Part shown: piece by piece, positions 1-10,765 of the stretch | How the letters are laid out: each line of letters starts with the position of its first letter | How positions within the stretch are numbered: the stretch's first letter is position 1 | Assembly (NCBI RefSeq): GCF_034313965.1 | Contig: NZ_JAVIWQ010000002.1 | Span: 2,046,001 to 2,110,000, forward strand | Direction of reading: 5' to 3' | Length of the DNA: 64,000 nucleotides | Source: Herbaspirillum sp. RTI4 | GTDB taxonomy: Bacteria; Pseudomonadota; Gammaproteobacteria; Burkholderiales; Burkholderiaceae_D | Made by a program: the position numbers and the translations under genes | Notes under the pieces: model-generated | What the model was told of the DNA's origin: nothing | The model's database searches: none | Seen by the model: only the letters and a program-made list of their open reading frames with translations

Positions 1-83
1 TGCGTGCTTTCATCAAGAATTTCCGTGAAGAGTTTGAGTATCACATCGAGCATAAACATTGCCTGGTGCCGTCTTATATCTAG
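1..83 (+). CDS. nuoF: NADH-quinone oxidoreductase subunit F, C-terminal end (partial)
   Basis: Only the last 26 codons are present, read from base 3 to the TAG at 81-83. The translated tail ends HIEHKHCLVPSYI, which matches the conserved end of NuoF, the FMN- and NADH-binding subunit of complex I. The rest of the gene lies before the window. The following gene is nuoG, the normal order in a nuo operon. The identification rests on a short tail plus context. Confidence 0.85.
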   Translation, partial: RAFIKNFREEFEYHIEHKHCLVPSYI

Positions 84-93
84 CCACTGCCTG

Positions 94-145
94 CCGCATG
101 GCATGCGGTGATAGGGCGTTGTGTAATGCCAGCTAAAAACTGGCA
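94..145 (+). promoter_or_regulatory. Two small intercistronic hairpins between nuoF and nuoG
   Basis: The 112-bp gap holds two perfect dyads: CCGCAT (94-99) with ATGCGG (103-108), loop of 3; and TGCCAG (127-132) with CTGGCA (140-145), loop of 7. Neither is followed by a T-run, so they do not look like terminators. They could influence mRNA processing or the relative expression of nuoF and nuoG. The dyads are seen; the function is inference. Confidence 0.4.
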
Positions 146-195
146 GCACAGAACGCATTGAAGCAACAGCACATACTTAGTTTGGGCAAAAAGCC

Positions 196-2529
196 ATGGT
201 CGAAATTGAAATAGACGGCAAGAAAGTGGAAGTACAAGAAGGCAGCATGGTGATGGACGCTGCCAACAAACTTGGCACGTACATTCCGCATTTCTGCTAT
301 CACAAAAAACTGTCCATCGCGGCTAATTGCCGGATGTGCCTGGTTGACGTCGAAAAAGCACCCAAGCCCCTGCCTGCCTGCGCGACTCCTGTCTCTGCGG
401 GCATGATCGTACGCACCGCGAGCGATAAGGCGGTCAAGGCGCAGCAAGGCGTGATGGAATTTTTATTGATCAATCATCCCTTGGATTGTCCTATTTGTGA
501 CCAGGGTGGCGAATGCCAATTGCAGGATCTTGCAGTCGGATATGGCGGTTCTACCTCACGTTACGAAGAAGAGAAGCGTGTAGTGACCCCCAAGGATGTC
601 GGTCCGCTGATATCGATGAAAGAAATGAATCGCTGCATTCACTGCACCCGTTGCGTCCGTTTCGGTCAGGAAGTTGCTGGCGTCATGGAGCTGGGGATGC
701 TGGGTCGTGGCGAACACGCGGAAATTACTACTTTCGTCGGCAATACGGTGGATTCCGAGTTGTCGGGAAACATGATCGATCTGTGTCCGGTTGGCGCACT
801 GACCTCCAAGCCTTTCCGTTACAGCGCTCGTACCTGGGAATTGTCACGCCGCAAATCGGTGAGTCCGCATGACGGCATGGGAACCAACCTGACTGTGCAA
901 GTCAAGGGTGGCAAAGTGATGCGCGTCCTGCCGCTGGAAAATGACGATGTCAACGAGTGCTGGATCTCGGACAAGGATCGTTTTTCCTACGAGGCTCTGG
1001 ACAGTGAACAAAGACTGACCGCACCGATGCTCAAGCAAGATGGTGTCTGGCGCACAGTCGATTGGCAAACCGCGCTCGAATATGTTGCCCACGGATTGCG
1101 CAATATCAAACACGAACATGGTGCTGACGCAATCGCTGCGCTGGCAACGCCTACTTCGACGCTGGAAGAAATGAACTTGCTGCAAAAAGTAGTGCGCGGT
1201 ATCGGTTCTGAAAATATTGAATTCCGTCTGCGTCAAACAGATTTCACGCTGGATCATCAAGTCACGCCTTGGCTGGGCATGTCTATCACCGAATTCGGCC
1301 AGCTGGATCGGGCATTAGTTATCGGGTCTTTCCTGCGCAAAGATCATCCGCTGCTTGCAGCTCGTCTGCGCCAATCGGTGAAGAATGGCGGTCATGTCAA
1401 TGTGCTGCATGCCACTGACGATGACTTGTTGATGCCGATTGCGAACAAGTTGGTGCGCGCACCGTCCGATTGGCTCGCTGCATTGGGTGAAATAGTTGCT
1501 GCTGTAGCCGCGCTCAAGAATGTTACGGCACCGGCTGGATTCGAAGCTGTCGTTGCGACGGAAGCGGCGCAGAAAATTGCGGTCAGCTTAATGTCTGGTA
1601 CTGCAAAAGCGATCCTGCTCGGTAATGCTGCGAGCCAACACCCGCAAGCGTCGCAACTGCATGTGGCTGCGCAGTGGATCGCCCAACATACCGAATCCAA
1701 ACTTGCGTATTTGACAGAAGGCGGCAATACCGTCGGTGCTTATCTGGCAAATGCCATTCCTGCTGCAGGCAAGGCCCAGCCAGTGTTTGGCGTGGCGCGC
1801 AAAGCGTATCTGCTGCTGAATGTCGAACCAGAATTGGACAGCAGCAACCCGCAAGCTGCACGGACTGCACTGAAGCAAGCCGAGATGGTGGTGGTGATGT
1901 CACCTTACCGTCATGGTGAAGAATATGCGGATGTGTTGCTGCCAATTGCACCGTTCACTGAAACTTCCGGCACCTTCGTCAACTGCGAAGGACGGGCCCA
2001 AAGTTTCAACGGTACGGTCAAGCCACTCGGTGAAACGCGTCCAGCCTGGAAGGTTCTGCGGGTACTGGGTAATTTGCTTGGCTTGCCTAACTTCGACTAT
2101 GAGACTTCCGAGTCAATCCGTGCAGAAGTGCTTGGTGCGACCATACCGTCGCAGGCTGAACTGTCTGCCCGTCTGAACAACACGGCATCCTTGGTTCTGA
2201 CGCCTGCATTTGCGATGGATGCGGGTGGTTTAGAACGGATTGCCGATGTGCCAATTTACTTTACCGATGCGATTGTGCGTCGTGCGCCTTCTCTGCAGCA
2301 GACGACAGATGCACGGCCGCCTCGTGCCTGGCTTCCTGCTGCCTTGGCAAAGCAGCTCGCCGTGTCGACTGGGGACCTTGTGAAAGTGACTCAAGGGCAG
2401 GGCAGCAGCGTGTTGACTGCAGAAGTTGATACTCGGTTACCGGCTAATGTGGTGCGTATCGCCGCAGCTCATACCGCGACGGCAGCGCTGGGCTCAATGT
2501 TCGGCACGATCATGGTGGAGAAAGCGTGA
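196..2529 (+). CDS. nuoG: NADH-quinone oxidoreductase subunit G
   Basis: Peripheral-arm iron-sulfur subunit of complex I, carrying electrons from NuoEF towards NuoI. At 777 aa it has the usual order: a 2Fe-2S ferredoxin domain with C34, C45, C48 and C62; a His-Cys 4Fe-4S site with H94, C98, C101 and C107; then Cys-rich segments around residues 146-200 ([12 protein letters not shown] and the later DLCPVGALT) for further 4Fe-4S centres; and a long molybdopterin-oxidoreductase-like C-terminal half. The ATG at 196 starts immediately before the conserved [10 protein letters not shown] strand. Its stop overlaps the nuoH start (TGATG), implying translational coupling. Identification is firm. Confidence 0.97.
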   Translation: MVEIEIDGKKVEVQEGSMVMDAANKLGTYIPHFCYHKKLSIAANCRMCLVDVEKAPKPLPACATPVSAGMIVRTASDKAVKAQQGVMEFLLINHPLDCPICDQGGECQLQDLAVGYGGSTSRYEEEKRVVTPKDVGPLISMKEMNRCIHCTRCVRFGQEVAGVMELGMLGRGEHAEITTFVGNTVDSELSGNMIDLCPVGALTSKPFRYSARTWELSRRKSVSPHDGMGTNLTVQVKGGKVMRVLPLENDDVNECWISDKDRFSYEALDSEQRLTAPMLKQDGVWRTVDWQTALEYVAHGLRNIKHEHGADAIAALATPTSTLEEMNLLQKVVRGIGSENIEFRLRQTDFTLDHQVTPWLGMSITEFGQLDRALVIGSFLRKDHPLLAARLRQSVKNGGHVNVLHATDDDLLMPIANKLVRAPSDWLAALGEIVAAVAALKNVTAPAGFEAVVATEAAQKIAVSLMSGTAKAILLGNAASQHPQASQLHVAAQWIAQHTESKLAYLTEGGNTVGAYLANAIPAAGKAQPVFGVARKAYLLLNVEPELDSSNPQAARTALKQAEMVVVMSPYRHGEEYADVLLPIAPFTETSGTFVNCEGRAQSFNGTVKPLGETRPAWKVLRVLGNLLGLPNFDYETSESIRAEVLGATIPSQAELSARLNNTASLVLTPAFAMDAGGLERIADVPIYFTDAIVRRAPSLQQTTDARPPRAWLPAALAKQLAVSTGDLVKVTQGQGSSVLTAEVDTRLPANVVRIAAAHTATAALGSMFGTIMVEKA

Positions 2530-3599
2530 TGGAACACTATATTGCTGCTCTCAATAATATTGGTCTGTCTACTCTTGGCTTTTATGGTTGGGCGCTGGTC
2601 TGGAATGTACTGAAGATCCTGGTCGTCATGGTGCCGTTACTGGTATGCGTTGCTTATCTGACGTATTGGGAGCGCAAGTTGATCGGTTGGATGCATGTGC
2701 GCCTTGGCCCCAATCGTGTCGGTCCAGCGGGTTTGCTACAACCGATTGCCGATGCGCTCAAACTTATTTTCAAGGAAGTAACTACTCCGGCCAAAGCCAA
2801 TAAGATACTTTTCTTTATCGCGCCGATTATGACCATCATGCCGGCTCTGGCCGCATGGGCAGTGATCCCGTTCGGACCTGAAAAAGTGCTGGCTAACGTC
2901 AATGCCGGATTATTGTTTGTGATGGCAATTACTTCGATGGAAGTCTACGGCGTCATCATCGCTGGATGGGCTTCGAATTCGAAATACGCGTTCCTAGGTG
3001 CGATGCGCGCCTCTGCGCAAATGGTTTCATATGAAATCGCAATGGGTTTTGCTCTTGTAATCGTGCTCATGGTCACCGGCAGCCTGAATCTCACTGACAT
3101 TGTGATGGGGCAGAGCAAAGGTTACTTTTTCGACCATGGCGTTAATTTCTTGTCTTGGAATTGGTTGTCGCTGCTGCCGGTGTTTGTGATTTATGTTATT
3201 TCCGGTATCGCTGAAACCAATCGGCATCCGTTTGATGTGGTTGAAGGTGAGTCCGAGATCGTCGCCGGTCACATGATCGAATACTCAGGGATGTCATTCG
3301 CCATGTTTTTCCTGGCGGAATACGCCAACATGATTCTGATCTCAGCATTAGCGTCACTGATGTTCCTCGGTGGATGGGCCTCGCCGTTGCAAGTTCTTGA
3401 TTTCATCCCGGGCTGGATATGGCTGGGTCTGAAGACTTTCTTTGTTGTGTCCTTGTTCATCTGGGTACGTGCTTCGTTTCCGCGCTACCGCTATGATCAA
3501 ATCATGCGTCTGGGCTGGAAGGTATTTATTCCACTGACGCTGGCCTGCTTAGTGATTGTCGCTATCTGGATGCAGACACCCTGGAATATTTGGAAGTAA
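2529..3599 (+). CDS. nuoH: NADH-quinone oxidoreductase subunit H
   Basis: Membrane subunit of complex I that forms the quinone-binding pocket at the junction with the peripheral arm. About 356 aa with roughly eight hydrophobic segments. Conserved stretches include [19 protein letters not shown] near residue 50 and the acidic loop [18 protein letters not shown]. The ATG at 2529 overlaps the nuoG stop by one base and has GGAG 8 nt upstream; an in-frame GTG at 2526 is a possible alternative but too close to the same Shine-Dalgarno. Part of the nuo operon. Confidence 0.96.
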   Translation: MEHYIAALNNIGLSTLGFYGWALVWNVLKILVVMVPLLVCVAYLTYWERKLIGWMHVRLGPNRVGPAGLLQPIADALKLIFKEVTTPAKANKILFFIAPIMTIMPALAAWAVIPFGPEKVLANVNAGLLFVMAITSMEVYGVIIAGWASNSKYAFLGAMRASAQMVSYEIAMGFALVIVLMVTGSLNLTDIVMGQSKGYFFDHGVNFLSWNWLSLLPVFVIYVISGIAETNRHPFDVVEGESEIVAGHMIEYSGMSFAMFFLAEYANMILISALASLMFLGGWASPLQVLDFIPGWIWLGLKTFFVVSLFIWVRASFPRYRYDQIMRLGWKVFIPLTLACLVIVAIWMQTPWNIWK

Positions 3600-3619
3600 C
3601 GGAAAAGGTTGATACGAAG

Positions 3620-4108
3620 ATGGAAGCAATTAAGGATTTCTTTAGCAGTTTGATGCTGCGTGAATTGCTGAAAGGCCTCGCGCTCACTGGTCGCTATCTG
3701 TTCGCCCGGAAAATCACCATTCAGTTTCCTGAAGAAAAAACGCCGCAGTCACCGCGTTTTCGAGGTCTGCATGCGCTTCGCCGCTATCCCAACGGGGAAG
3801 AGCGTTGCATCGCCTGCAAACTGTGCGAAGCTGTGTGTCCTGCGATGGCCATTACTATCGAGTCTGAGCAACGTGACGACGGTTCGCGCCGAACCACTCG
3901 CTATGACATCGATTTGACCAAGTGTATTTTTTGTGGATTTTGCGAAGAATCTTGCCCTGTCGATTCTATTGTGGAAACGCATATTCTGGAATATCACGGT
4001 GAAAAACGCGGTGACTTGTACTACACCAAGGAAATGCTGTTGGCAGTTGGCGATCGTTACGAACCGCAAATTGCCGCTGCCCGTGCAGCAGATGCAACGT
4101 ATCGCTGA
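3620..4108 (+). CDS. nuoI: NADH-quinone oxidoreductase subunit I
   Basis: Ferredoxin-like subunit of complex I that holds clusters N6a and N6b and passes electrons to the terminal cluster. From the ATG at 3620 it is 162 aa, the usual length in betaproteobacteria. Two 4Fe-4S motifs are intact: C63/C66/C69/C73 ([12 protein letters not shown]) and C102/C105/C108/C112 ([12 protein letters not shown]). The frame is open upstream to 3590, overlapping nuoH, but the later ATG begins the conserved MEAIKDFF segment. It follows nuoH by 20 bp. Confidence 0.96.
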   Translation: MEAIKDFFSSLMLRELLKGLALTGRYLFARKITIQFPEEKTPQSPRFRGLHALRRYPNGEERCIACKLCEAVCPAMAITIESEQRDDGSRRTTRYDIDLTKCIFCGFCEESCPVDSIVETHILEYHGEKRGDLYYTKEMLLAVGDRYEPQIAAARAADATYR

Positions 4109-4193
4109 TTAAAGTAAATGTGGCAGTGCGGCGGCATGTCCCGTATCTGCAAATTGTGCTGTAGTGCTTTCAATAGCCGACTTTTGGTTGATT

Positions 4194-4832
4194 ATGGAAT
4201 TTAAAACTTTCTTGTTTTACGCGTTCTCGCTGATACTTATATTGGCAGCCTTGCGCGTTATCACCGCACGCAACCCTGTTCACGCAGCCTTGTTTTTGGT
4301 GTTGGCGTTCTTTTCGGCAGCGGGTATTTGGCTGCTGTTGCAAGCGGAATTTCTGGCCATCGTTCTGGTGCTCGTGTATGTAGGCGCAGTCATGGTGCTG
4401 TTCCTGTTTGTCGTGATGATGCTCGACATCAATTTGGAACAAATGCGCGAAGGGTTCTGGGGATATTTCCCCATGGCGGCCACTATTGGTGTGGTGATCG
4501 TGCTTGAAATGGCGGCCATACTCATGCGGAATTTCTGGATCAGCGAGGCGCAGGTGCCTCCGGCTTCTGCCAACATTGGAAGCACCAAAGCGCTCGGCAT
4601 GTTGATTTACACAGAATACGTTTACGCATTTGAAATCGCCGCCGTCATTTTGCTGGTGGCGATTGTCGCGGCAGTCTCACTGACTTTACGAACCCGCAAA
4701 GACACCAAACATTTCTCGCCGTCCGAGGCAGTTAAAGTCAAGCGCAGCGACCGCGTCCGTTTAGTGAACATGAAATCGGAATCCCCACGCAACGATCCGC
4801 CCGCAGCTGCGGTGACGGACACTCAGGCTTAA
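4194..4832 (+). CDS. nuoJ: NADH-quinone oxidoreductase subunit J
   Basis: Membrane subunit of complex I, 212 aa from the ATG at 4194, with five predicted transmembrane segments in the first 170 residues and a charged C-terminal tail. The segments [18 protein letters not shown] and [14 protein letters not shown] are typical of NuoJ. An upstream in-frame GTG at 4164 would add ten residues but breaks the family N-terminus. The 85-bp gap to nuoI is one of the longer ones in the operon; nuoK starts 10 bp downstream. Confidence 0.95.
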   Translation: MEFKTFLFYAFSLILILAALRVITARNPVHAALFLVLAFFSAAGIWLLLQAEFLAIVLVLVYVGAVMVLFLFVVMMLDINLEQMREGFWGYFPMAATIGVVIVLEMAAILMRNFWISEAQVPPASANIGSTKALGMLIYTEYVYAFEIAAVILLVAIVAAVSLTLRTRKDTKHFSPSEAVKVKRSDRVRLVNMKSESPRNDPPAAAVTDTQA

Positions 4833-4842
4833 GAGAACCACC

Positions 4843-5151
4843 ATGAATTTATCGTTGGCACATTACCTGGTTCTCGGCGCGCTGCTGTTTGCTATTTCTA
4901 TCGTCGGTATTTTTCTCAATCGGAAAAACATCATCGTGCTACTGATGGCGATCGAACTGATGCTGTTAGCGGTCAATATGAATTTCATCGCTTTTTCGCA
5001 TTATCTTGGCGATGCGGCGGGGCAGATTTTCGTTTTCTTTATTCTGACGGTGGCCGCGGCTGAATCGGCGATCGGACTGGCTATTTTAGTACTCGTATTC
5101 CGCAATCTGAATACCATCAATGTAGAAGACCTGGATAGTCTGAAAGGTTAG
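4843..5151 (+). CDS. nuoK: NADH-quinone oxidoreductase subunit K
   Basis: Small antiporter-like membrane subunit of complex I (102 aa, three transmembrane helices), related to MrpC. The conserved membrane glutamates are present in the IELMLLAVN and [10 protein letters not shown] segments, which belong to the proton path. It begins 10 bp after nuoJ behind an AAGAGAA Shine-Dalgarno-like stretch. Length and sequence are as expected. Confidence 0.96.
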   Translation: MNLSLAHYLVLGALLFAISIVGIFLNRKNIIVLLMAIELMLLAVNMNFIAFSHYLGDAAGQIFVFFILTVAAAESAIGLAILVLVFRNLNTINVEDLDSLKG

Positions 5152-5237
5152 GCGCTGTGACGCTGGAGCAGGACGAGTTCGTTTGAGTCGGCGGTAACGC
5201 AGCTCAGCTTTCATTCAAAATAGCGATAAGGTTTATC

Positions 5238-7331
5238 ATGGCGGGGCAACTTAACCCACACCTTCTACTTGCCGTACCACTGGCTCCGCTGGTTGGCTCA
5301 GCAATTGCCGGCTTGTTCGGCACAAAGTTTTTCGGCAACGTCGTCGGACGTAAAATTTCACACAGTGTGACCATTCTTGGCGTGCTCATTGCGCTGATCA
5401 TCTCGATACAGACACTGCTCGCAGTTGTTGGCGGGGCCAGTTACAACGGCACGCTATACACCTGGATGACGGTAGCTGGAATGAAGTTCGAAGTCGGTTT
5501 CCTGATTGATAGCCTGACGGCGTTGATGATGTGTGTAGTGACCTTCGTTTCCCTGATGGTGCACATTTACACCATCGGCTACATGAAAGACGATGAAGGC
5601 TACAACCGCTTCTTTTCATATATTTCACTGTTCACCTTTTCGATGCTGATGCTCGTCATGAGCAACAACTTCCTGCAACTGTTTTTCGGTTGGGAAGCAG
5701 TGGGTCTCGTGTCTTACTTGTTGATCGGTTTCTGGTACACGCGGCCGACTGCAATCAAGGCGAACATGAAGGCCTTTCTGGTCAACCGTGTCGGCGATTT
5801 CGGTTTCATCCTCGGTATCGGTTTGCTGATGGCCTATGCTGGTTCGATGAACTACGCTGAAGTCTTCGCTAGGAAAACCGAGCTCGCTCAGCTCACATTG
5901 CCAGGTACTAACTGGATGCTTCTTACCGTGGCATGTATTTGCCTGTTCATCGGTGCGATGGGTAAATCGGCGCAATTTCCGCTGCACGTCTGGTTGCCTG
6001 ATTCGATGGAAGGTCCTACACCTATCTCCGCGCTGATTCATGCCGCTACGATGGTTACTGCAGGTATCTTCATGGTGTCCCGTATGTCGCCGCTGTTCGA
6101 ATTGTCCGATACTGCGTTGTCAGTGATTCTGGTGATCGGTGCGATTACGGCACTGTTCATGGGTCTTCTTGGCATCATGCAAACCGACATCAAGCGAGTG
6201 GTTGCCTATTCGACCCTGTCACAACTAGGTTATATGACTGTGGCACTCGGTGCTTCGGCGTATTCCGTGGCGGTATTCCATCTGATGACACACGCTTTTT
6301 TCAAAGCGCTGCTATTCCTGGGAGCGGGTTCGGTCATTATCGGGATGCATCATGATCAGGACATCCGTAACATGGGTGGTCTGCGTAAATACATGCCGAT
6401 TACCTGGATAACTTCACTCGTTGGCTCGCTTGCGCTGATCGGCACGCCTTTCTTCTCGGGTTTCTATTCCAAAGACAGCATCATTGATGCCGTGCATGCA
6501 TCGACCTTGCCTGGTGCCGGCTTTGCTTATTTCTCTGTGCTGGCGGGTGTGTTTATCACGGCCTTCTATTCCTTCCGCATGTATTTCCTGGTGTTTCACG
6601 GAGAAGAGCGGTTCGGCAAAGCGGCACATGGTAGCCATGACCAGCATGCATCGGCCGCTGTTAGCCACGACGCACATGATGCAGCACATGCAGTGGATGA
6701 TGCTGTTCACGACGATCACGCTCACGATGGATTAGCGCCGGGGCAGAAACCGCATGAGTCGCCACTGGTTGTCACTTTGCCGTTGATTCTGCTGGCTATT
6801 CCTTCTGCAATTATTGGTTTCCTGGCAATTGGTCCGATGCTGTTTGGTGATTTCTTCAAAGGCGTGTTGTTTGTCAGTGAAACGCATGCCGCCATGGAGG
6901 AACTTGCACATGAATATCATGGGCCTGTCGCCATGGCAGTGCATGCACTGACCTCGCCGCCATTCTTGCTGGCATTGGCTGGTGTGCTTGTGTCTTATTA
7001 CTTCTACATGGTCAATCCACGTGTGCCAGCATGGATCAAGGATAAATTTTCGCCTATCTACACGCTGCTGGAAAACAAGTACTACCTTGATAAATTTAAT
7101 GATGTTGTCTTCGCCGGCGGTGCGCGCTTGCTTGGCGGCGGTCTTTGGAGTATCGGCGACAAGGGTTTGATTGATGGCTTGATCGTCAATGGCAGTGCCA
7201 AAGTCGTCAACTGGTTTTCTAAAGTCATGCGGCTGGGGCAGACCGGCTATATCTATCATTATGCTTTCGTAATGATCATTGGCGTTCTGGGTTTCCTCGT
7301 GTGGTTCCTGCCGTTTCCGTTTGCCAATTAA
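5238..7331 (+). CDS. nuoL: NADH-quinone oxidoreductase subunit L, with a histidine-rich loop
   Basis: Distal antiporter-like proton-pumping subunit of complex I, 697 aa with many transmembrane helices. Conserved segments FFGWEAVGLVSYLLIGFW, LHVWLPDSMEGPTPISALIHAATM and the C-terminal helical region are present. Between roughly residues 454 and 508 lies a loop with 11 histidines plus many Asp/Ala residues, which is not part of the core fold. It follows nuoK by 86 bp and precedes nuoM by 27 bp. Function is firm; the role of the His-rich loop is unknown. Confidence 0.97.
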   Translation: MAGQLNPHLLLAVPLAPLVGSAIAGLFGTKFFGNVVGRKISHSVTILGVLIALIISIQTLLAVVGGASYNGTLYTWMTVAGMKFEVGFLIDSLTALMMCVVTFVSLMVHIYTIGYMKDDEGYNRFFSYISLFTFSMLMLVMSNNFLQLFFGWEAVGLVSYLLIGFWYTRPTAIKANMKAFLVNRVGDFGFILGIGLLMAYAGSMNYAEVFARKTELAQLTLPGTNWMLLTVACICLFIGAMGKSAQFPLHVWLPDSMEGPTPISALIHAATMVTAGIFMVSRMSPLFELSDTALSVILVIGAITALFMGLLGIMQTDIKRVVAYSTLSQLGYMTVALGASAYSVAVFHLMTHAFFKALLFLGAGSVIIGMHHDQDIRNMGGLRKYMPITWITSLVGSLALIGTPFFSGFYSKDSIIDAVHASTLPGAGFAYFSVLAGVFITAFYSFRMYFLVFHGEERFGKAAHGSHDQHASAAVSHDAHDAAHAVDDAVHDDHAHDGLAPGQKPHESPLVVTLPLILLAIPSAIIGFLAIGPMLFGDFFKGVLFVSETHAAMEELAHEYHGPVAMAVHALTSPPFLLALAGVLVSYYFYMVNPRVPAWIKDKFSPIYTLLENKYYLDKFNDVVFAGGARLLGGGLWSIGDKGLIDGLIVNGSAKVVNWFSKVMRLGQTGYIYHYAFVMIIGVLGFLVWFLPFPFAN

Positions 7332-7358
7332 GTTGGCGGAGTAAAGTTAAAAATAACC

Positions 7359-8849
7359 ATGATGCAGTCATCTCTTCCTCTCCTCAGCATCGCGATCTGG
7401 TGTCCGATCGCCTTCGGTGTCCTCGTCCTGTTGATCGGGCGCGACAGTAATCCAGCGCTGGTGCGCTGGTTGTCTCTCTTCGGTTCCTTAGTCAGTTTTG
7501 TCGTGACATTGCCGTTGGTGCAACAGTTCGACAATTCTGCTCACGGCATGCAGTTTGTCGAAAAATTTGCCTGGATCGAACGCTTTAGCATTAGCTACTA
7601 TCTTGGCATTGATGGTTTGTCGCTCTGGCTTTTGCCTCTGACGGCATTTATCACCATCATCGTCGTGCTGTCCGCGTGGGAAGTGATACAAAAGCGTGTT
7701 GCCCAATATATGGGGGCGTTTTTGATTCTGTCGGGCCTGATGATCGGTGTGTTTTCGGCGCTGGACGGGTTGCTTTTCTACGTGTTTTTTGAAGCCACGC
7801 TCATTCCGATGTTTATCATCGTCGGTGTCTGGGGCGGCGCGAATCGCGTATATGCCGCGATCAAATTTTTCCTCTACACCTTGCTTGGTTCCTTAATGAT
7901 GCTGGTGGCGTTGATTTATTTGTACTTTGTTTCAGGCGGAAGTTTTGAAATCCCGGTATGGCATCAGACGGCATTGTCGATGCAAGAGCAAATCTGGATT
8001 TTCCTGGCATTCCTGATGGCCTTTGCCGTCAAGGTTCCTATGTGGCCGGTGCATACCTGGTTGCCGGATGCCCACGTTGAAGCGCCGACGGGCGGTTCCA
8101 TTGTGTTGGCTGCGATCATGCTCAAGCTCGGCGCTTATGGTTTCCTCAGATTTTCCTTGCCCATTACGCCTGACGCCAGTCATTACCTCTCGGGCTTCAT
8201 GATTACGCTGTCCCTGATTGCCGTGATTTACATCGGCTTGGTCGCACTGGTGCAGGAAGATATGAAGAAGCTCGTTGCGTATTCGTCGATCGCGCACATG
8301 GGTTTCGTTACGCTTGGCTTTTTCATGTTCAATGATTTGGCATTGCAGGGCAGTATTGCGCAAATGATTTCGCACGGGTTGGTGTCGGGCGCCATGTTTA
8401 TGGCGATCGGGGTCATGTATGACCGCATGCACACTCGTCGGATTGCTGATTACGGCGGAGTCGTCAATCGCATGCCACGCTTTGCTGCTTTTTTCGTCCT
8501 GTTCTCACTGGCCAACTCGGGATTGCCGGCTACCTCGGGTTTTGTAGGCGAATTCATGGTGATTCTGGGTGCGGTCAAATTTAATTTCTGGATTGGCTTG
8601 TTGGCGGCCACAGCATTAATTCTGGGGGCTTCCTATTCTCTGTGGCTGGTCAAACGGGTGATATTTGGTGCGATTGCCAATCACCATGTCGACGAGCTGA
8701 CCGATATCAACAAGCGTGAATTCCTTATATTGGGATTGTTGGCCATCGGCATACTTGTCATGGGCTTGTATCCTGCCCCGGTTATCGATGCGATGCAGGT
8801 GTCGGTGGCGGATCTGTTGAAGCATATTGCGATCTCCAAGATCAACTAA
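7359..8849 (+). CDS. nuoM: NADH-quinone oxidoreductase subunit M
   Basis: Antiporter-like proton-pumping membrane subunit of complex I, 496 aa with about 14 hydrophobic segments. Typical stretches include FYVFFEATLIPMFIIVGVWG (with the conserved membrane Glu) and PVHTWLPDAHVEAPTGGS. The start is a tandem ATGATG at 7359. Tightly spaced in the operon: 27 bp after nuoL and 19 bp before nuoN. Confidence 0.97.
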   Translation: MMQSSLPLLSIAIWCPIAFGVLVLLIGRDSNPALVRWLSLFGSLVSFVVTLPLVQQFDNSAHGMQFVEKFAWIERFSISYYLGIDGLSLWLLPLTAFITIIVVLSAWEVIQKRVAQYMGAFLILSGLMIGVFSALDGLLFYVFFEATLIPMFIIVGVWGGANRVYAAIKFFLYTLLGSLMMLVALIYLYFVSGGSFEIPVWHQTALSMQEQIWIFLAFLMAFAVKVPMWPVHTWLPDAHVEAPTGGSIVLAAIMLKLGAYGFLRFSLPITPDASHYLSGFMITLSLIAVIYIGLVALVQEDMKKLVAYSSIAHMGFVTLGFFMFNDLALQGSIAQMISHGLVSGAMFMAIGVMYDRMHTRRIADYGGVVNRMPRFAAFFVLFSLANSGLPATSGFVGEFMVILGAVKFNFWIGLLAATALILGASYSLWLVKRVIFGAIANHHVDELTDINKREFLILGLLAIGILVMGLYPAPVIDAMQVSVADLLKHIAISKIN

Positions 8850-8868
8850 GAACACTTAAGCGGCACAT

Positions 8869-10374
8869 ATGATTATTTCGAACCTGATCCCTGTTTATCC
8901 AGAAATTTTTCTTCTGATTGCAGCCTCTGTAATTTTGCTGATCGATATGTTCCTGCCCGATGGGAAGCGATTCATTACGTATTTGCTTTCGCTGCTGGCG
9001 CTTGCTGTTTGCGCCGCCCTGACCATCCTTACTTTTAATGGCGGTGCGACGGTCTATACCTTCAGCAACATGTTTGTGGGCGATCCGCTTTCGAGCCTCT
9101 TGAAGCTGGCTTCTTATATCGCTGTTGGTGCAACGCTGGTTTACTCGCGCCAATATGCTACCGAACGCGGGATGATCGGTTCGCAACTGGGGGGTGAGTT
9201 TTACCCGCTTGCGTTGTTCTCCCTGCTGGGTCAGATGGTCATGATTTCCGGCAATAATTTTCTCAGTATGTATCTGGGACTGGAATTGATGTCCTTGACG
9301 CTTTATGCGCTGATTGCATTGCGACGCGATAGTAACGTGGCCACTGAGGCCGCGATGAAGTACTTCGTGTTGGGGGCGCTGGCTTCGGGGTTCCTGTTGT
9401 ATGGCATTTCGATGCTCTATGGCGCAACCGGTTCGCTGGAACTGAACGAAGTGTTCCGCGCCATCATCTCTGGTTCTGTTGATCGTAATGTGCTGATTTT
9501 TGGTCTGGTATTTGTGGTTGCCGGACTGGCGTTTAAATTGGGTGCAGTTCCTTTCCATATGTGGGTGCCGGATGTGTATCAGGGTGCGCCGACTGCGGTT
9601 ACGTTGTTGCTCGGCGGTGCGCCAAAACTGGCGGCTTTCGCGCTGACTTTCCGTTTTCTGGTCGAAGGCCTGTTGCCTCTGGCAATCGACTGGCAGCAAA
9701 TGCTGACGGTGCTGGCAGTGTTGTCCATCATCATTGGTAATCTGACCGCGATTGCACAAACCAATTTCAAGCGGATGTTGGCCTATTCGACCATTTCGCA
9801 CATGGGTTTCATGCTCCTGGGTTTGCTATCAGGTGTGGTCGATGGCAATCTTTTTTCTGCAGTCAATGCCTATAGTTCTTCCTTGTTTTATGTCATTACC
9901 TATGTGCTGACGACGCTCGGTACTTTCGGATTGATCATGATGATGTCGCGCTCCGGGTTTGAAGCGGATCGGCTCGAGGATTTGAAGGGCTTGAATCAAC
10001 GCAGCCCATGGTTTGCAGCGATGATGATGCTGATGATGTTTTCTCTGGCAGGTGTGCCGCCGCTGGCGGGCTTCATGGCTAAATTCTCCGTGTTGCAGGC
10101 CGCTCTGGGTACGGGGCAGCTTTGGCTGCCGATTGTGGCAGTCGTGTTCTCACTGGTCGGTGCCTTCTATTACTTGCGCGTGGTCAAGCTGATGTATTTT
10201 GATGATGCAACCGATACCGCCAAGTTGACTGCTCCTATCGATGTGCGAGTTTTAATGAGCATCAACGGTCTGGCACTTTTGCTCTTCGGATTGTGGCCAA
10301 AACCATTGTTAGATGCTTGTACCAATGCAATCGTGACGACCCTGAGCGTGTATCTCGGCAAAATTGTCTCCTGA
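8869..10374 (+). CDS. nuoN: NADH-quinone oxidoreductase subunit N
   Basis: Third antiporter-like membrane subunit of complex I, 501 aa. Family segments visible include [34 protein letters not shown] and [19 protein letters not shown]. It is the last canonical subunit of the operon; the next gene (DUF2818) follows after 40 bp with no terminator between, so co-transcription is likely. Confidence 0.97.
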   Translation: MIISNLIPVYPEIFLLIAASVILLIDMFLPDGKRFITYLLSLLALAVCAALTILTFNGGATVYTFSNMFVGDPLSSLLKLASYIAVGATLVYSRQYATERGMIGSQLGGEFYPLALFSLLGQMVMISGNNFLSMYLGLELMSLTLYALIALRRDSNVATEAAMKYFVLGALASGFLLYGISMLYGATGSLELNEVFRAIISGSVDRNVLIFGLVFVVAGLAFKLGAVPFHMWVPDVYQGAPTAVTLLLGGAPKLAAFALTFRFLVEGLLPLAIDWQQMLTVLAVLSIIIGNLTAIAQTNFKRMLAYSTISHMGFMLLGLLSGVVDGNLFSAVNAYSSSLFYVITYVLTTLGTFGLIMMMSRSGFEADRLEDLKGLNQRSPWFAAMMMLMMFSLAGVPPLAGFMAKFSVLQAALGTGQLWLPIVAVVFSLVGAFYYLRVVKLMYFDDATDTAKLTAPIDVRVLMSINGLALLLFGLWPKPLLDACTNAIVTTLSVYLGKIVS

Positions 10375-10414
10375 TAACCTTGAGCATTTTTCCCTCTGAC
10401 AGCGTTCGTTTCCT

Positions 10415-10729
10415 GTGAGCGTTTCCATTTCCTCCTGGCTGGTGATTCTGCTGGCATTGCTGGTTGCTAATGTGCCCTTCTTTAATCAGCAATTGTTCGC
10501 TTTTCTTCGCCTGAGTAAAGCGGACAATTATCGCAAACCTATCTGGATGCGATTGTTGGAACTGCTGGTGTTCTACATCCTGTTAGGTGTAACCGGACGT
10601 CTGATGGAGGCGCAGGCTGGTAATGTCTTTGTGCAGACCTGGGAATTTTTTGCCATCACTGCTTGCTTGTTTCTGGTGTTCGCTTTTCCTGGTTTTGTAT
10701 TTCAGTATTTGCGCAAACATCAAGCTTGA
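10415..10729 (+). CDS. DUF2818 family membrane protein
   Basis: A 104-aa protein with three predicted transmembrane segments (about residues 7-25, 48-65 and 78-98) that starts at a GTG. I recognise the DUF2818 family, which in Burkholderiales sits directly after nuoN. Its location suggests an accessory or assembly role for complex I, but no function is established that I know of. No catalytic motif is visible. The GTG is preceded by a weak ribosome site (TTTCCT), so the start is less certain than the frame. Confidence 0.8.
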   Translation: MSVSISSWLVILLALLVANVPFFNQQLFAFLRLSKADNYRKPIWMRLLELLVFYILLGVTGRLMEAQAGNVFVQTWEFFAITACLFLVFAFPGFVFQYLRKHQA

Positions 10730-10765
10730 TGTTCCTCTTAAGCGCCTCTACTTCGGGAAGCAGTG

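Noticed and set aside
8842..9801. 319-codon minus-strand frame opposite nuoN
   Set aside because: Antisense of a hydrophobic gene, Gln/Arg-rich without recognisable domain.
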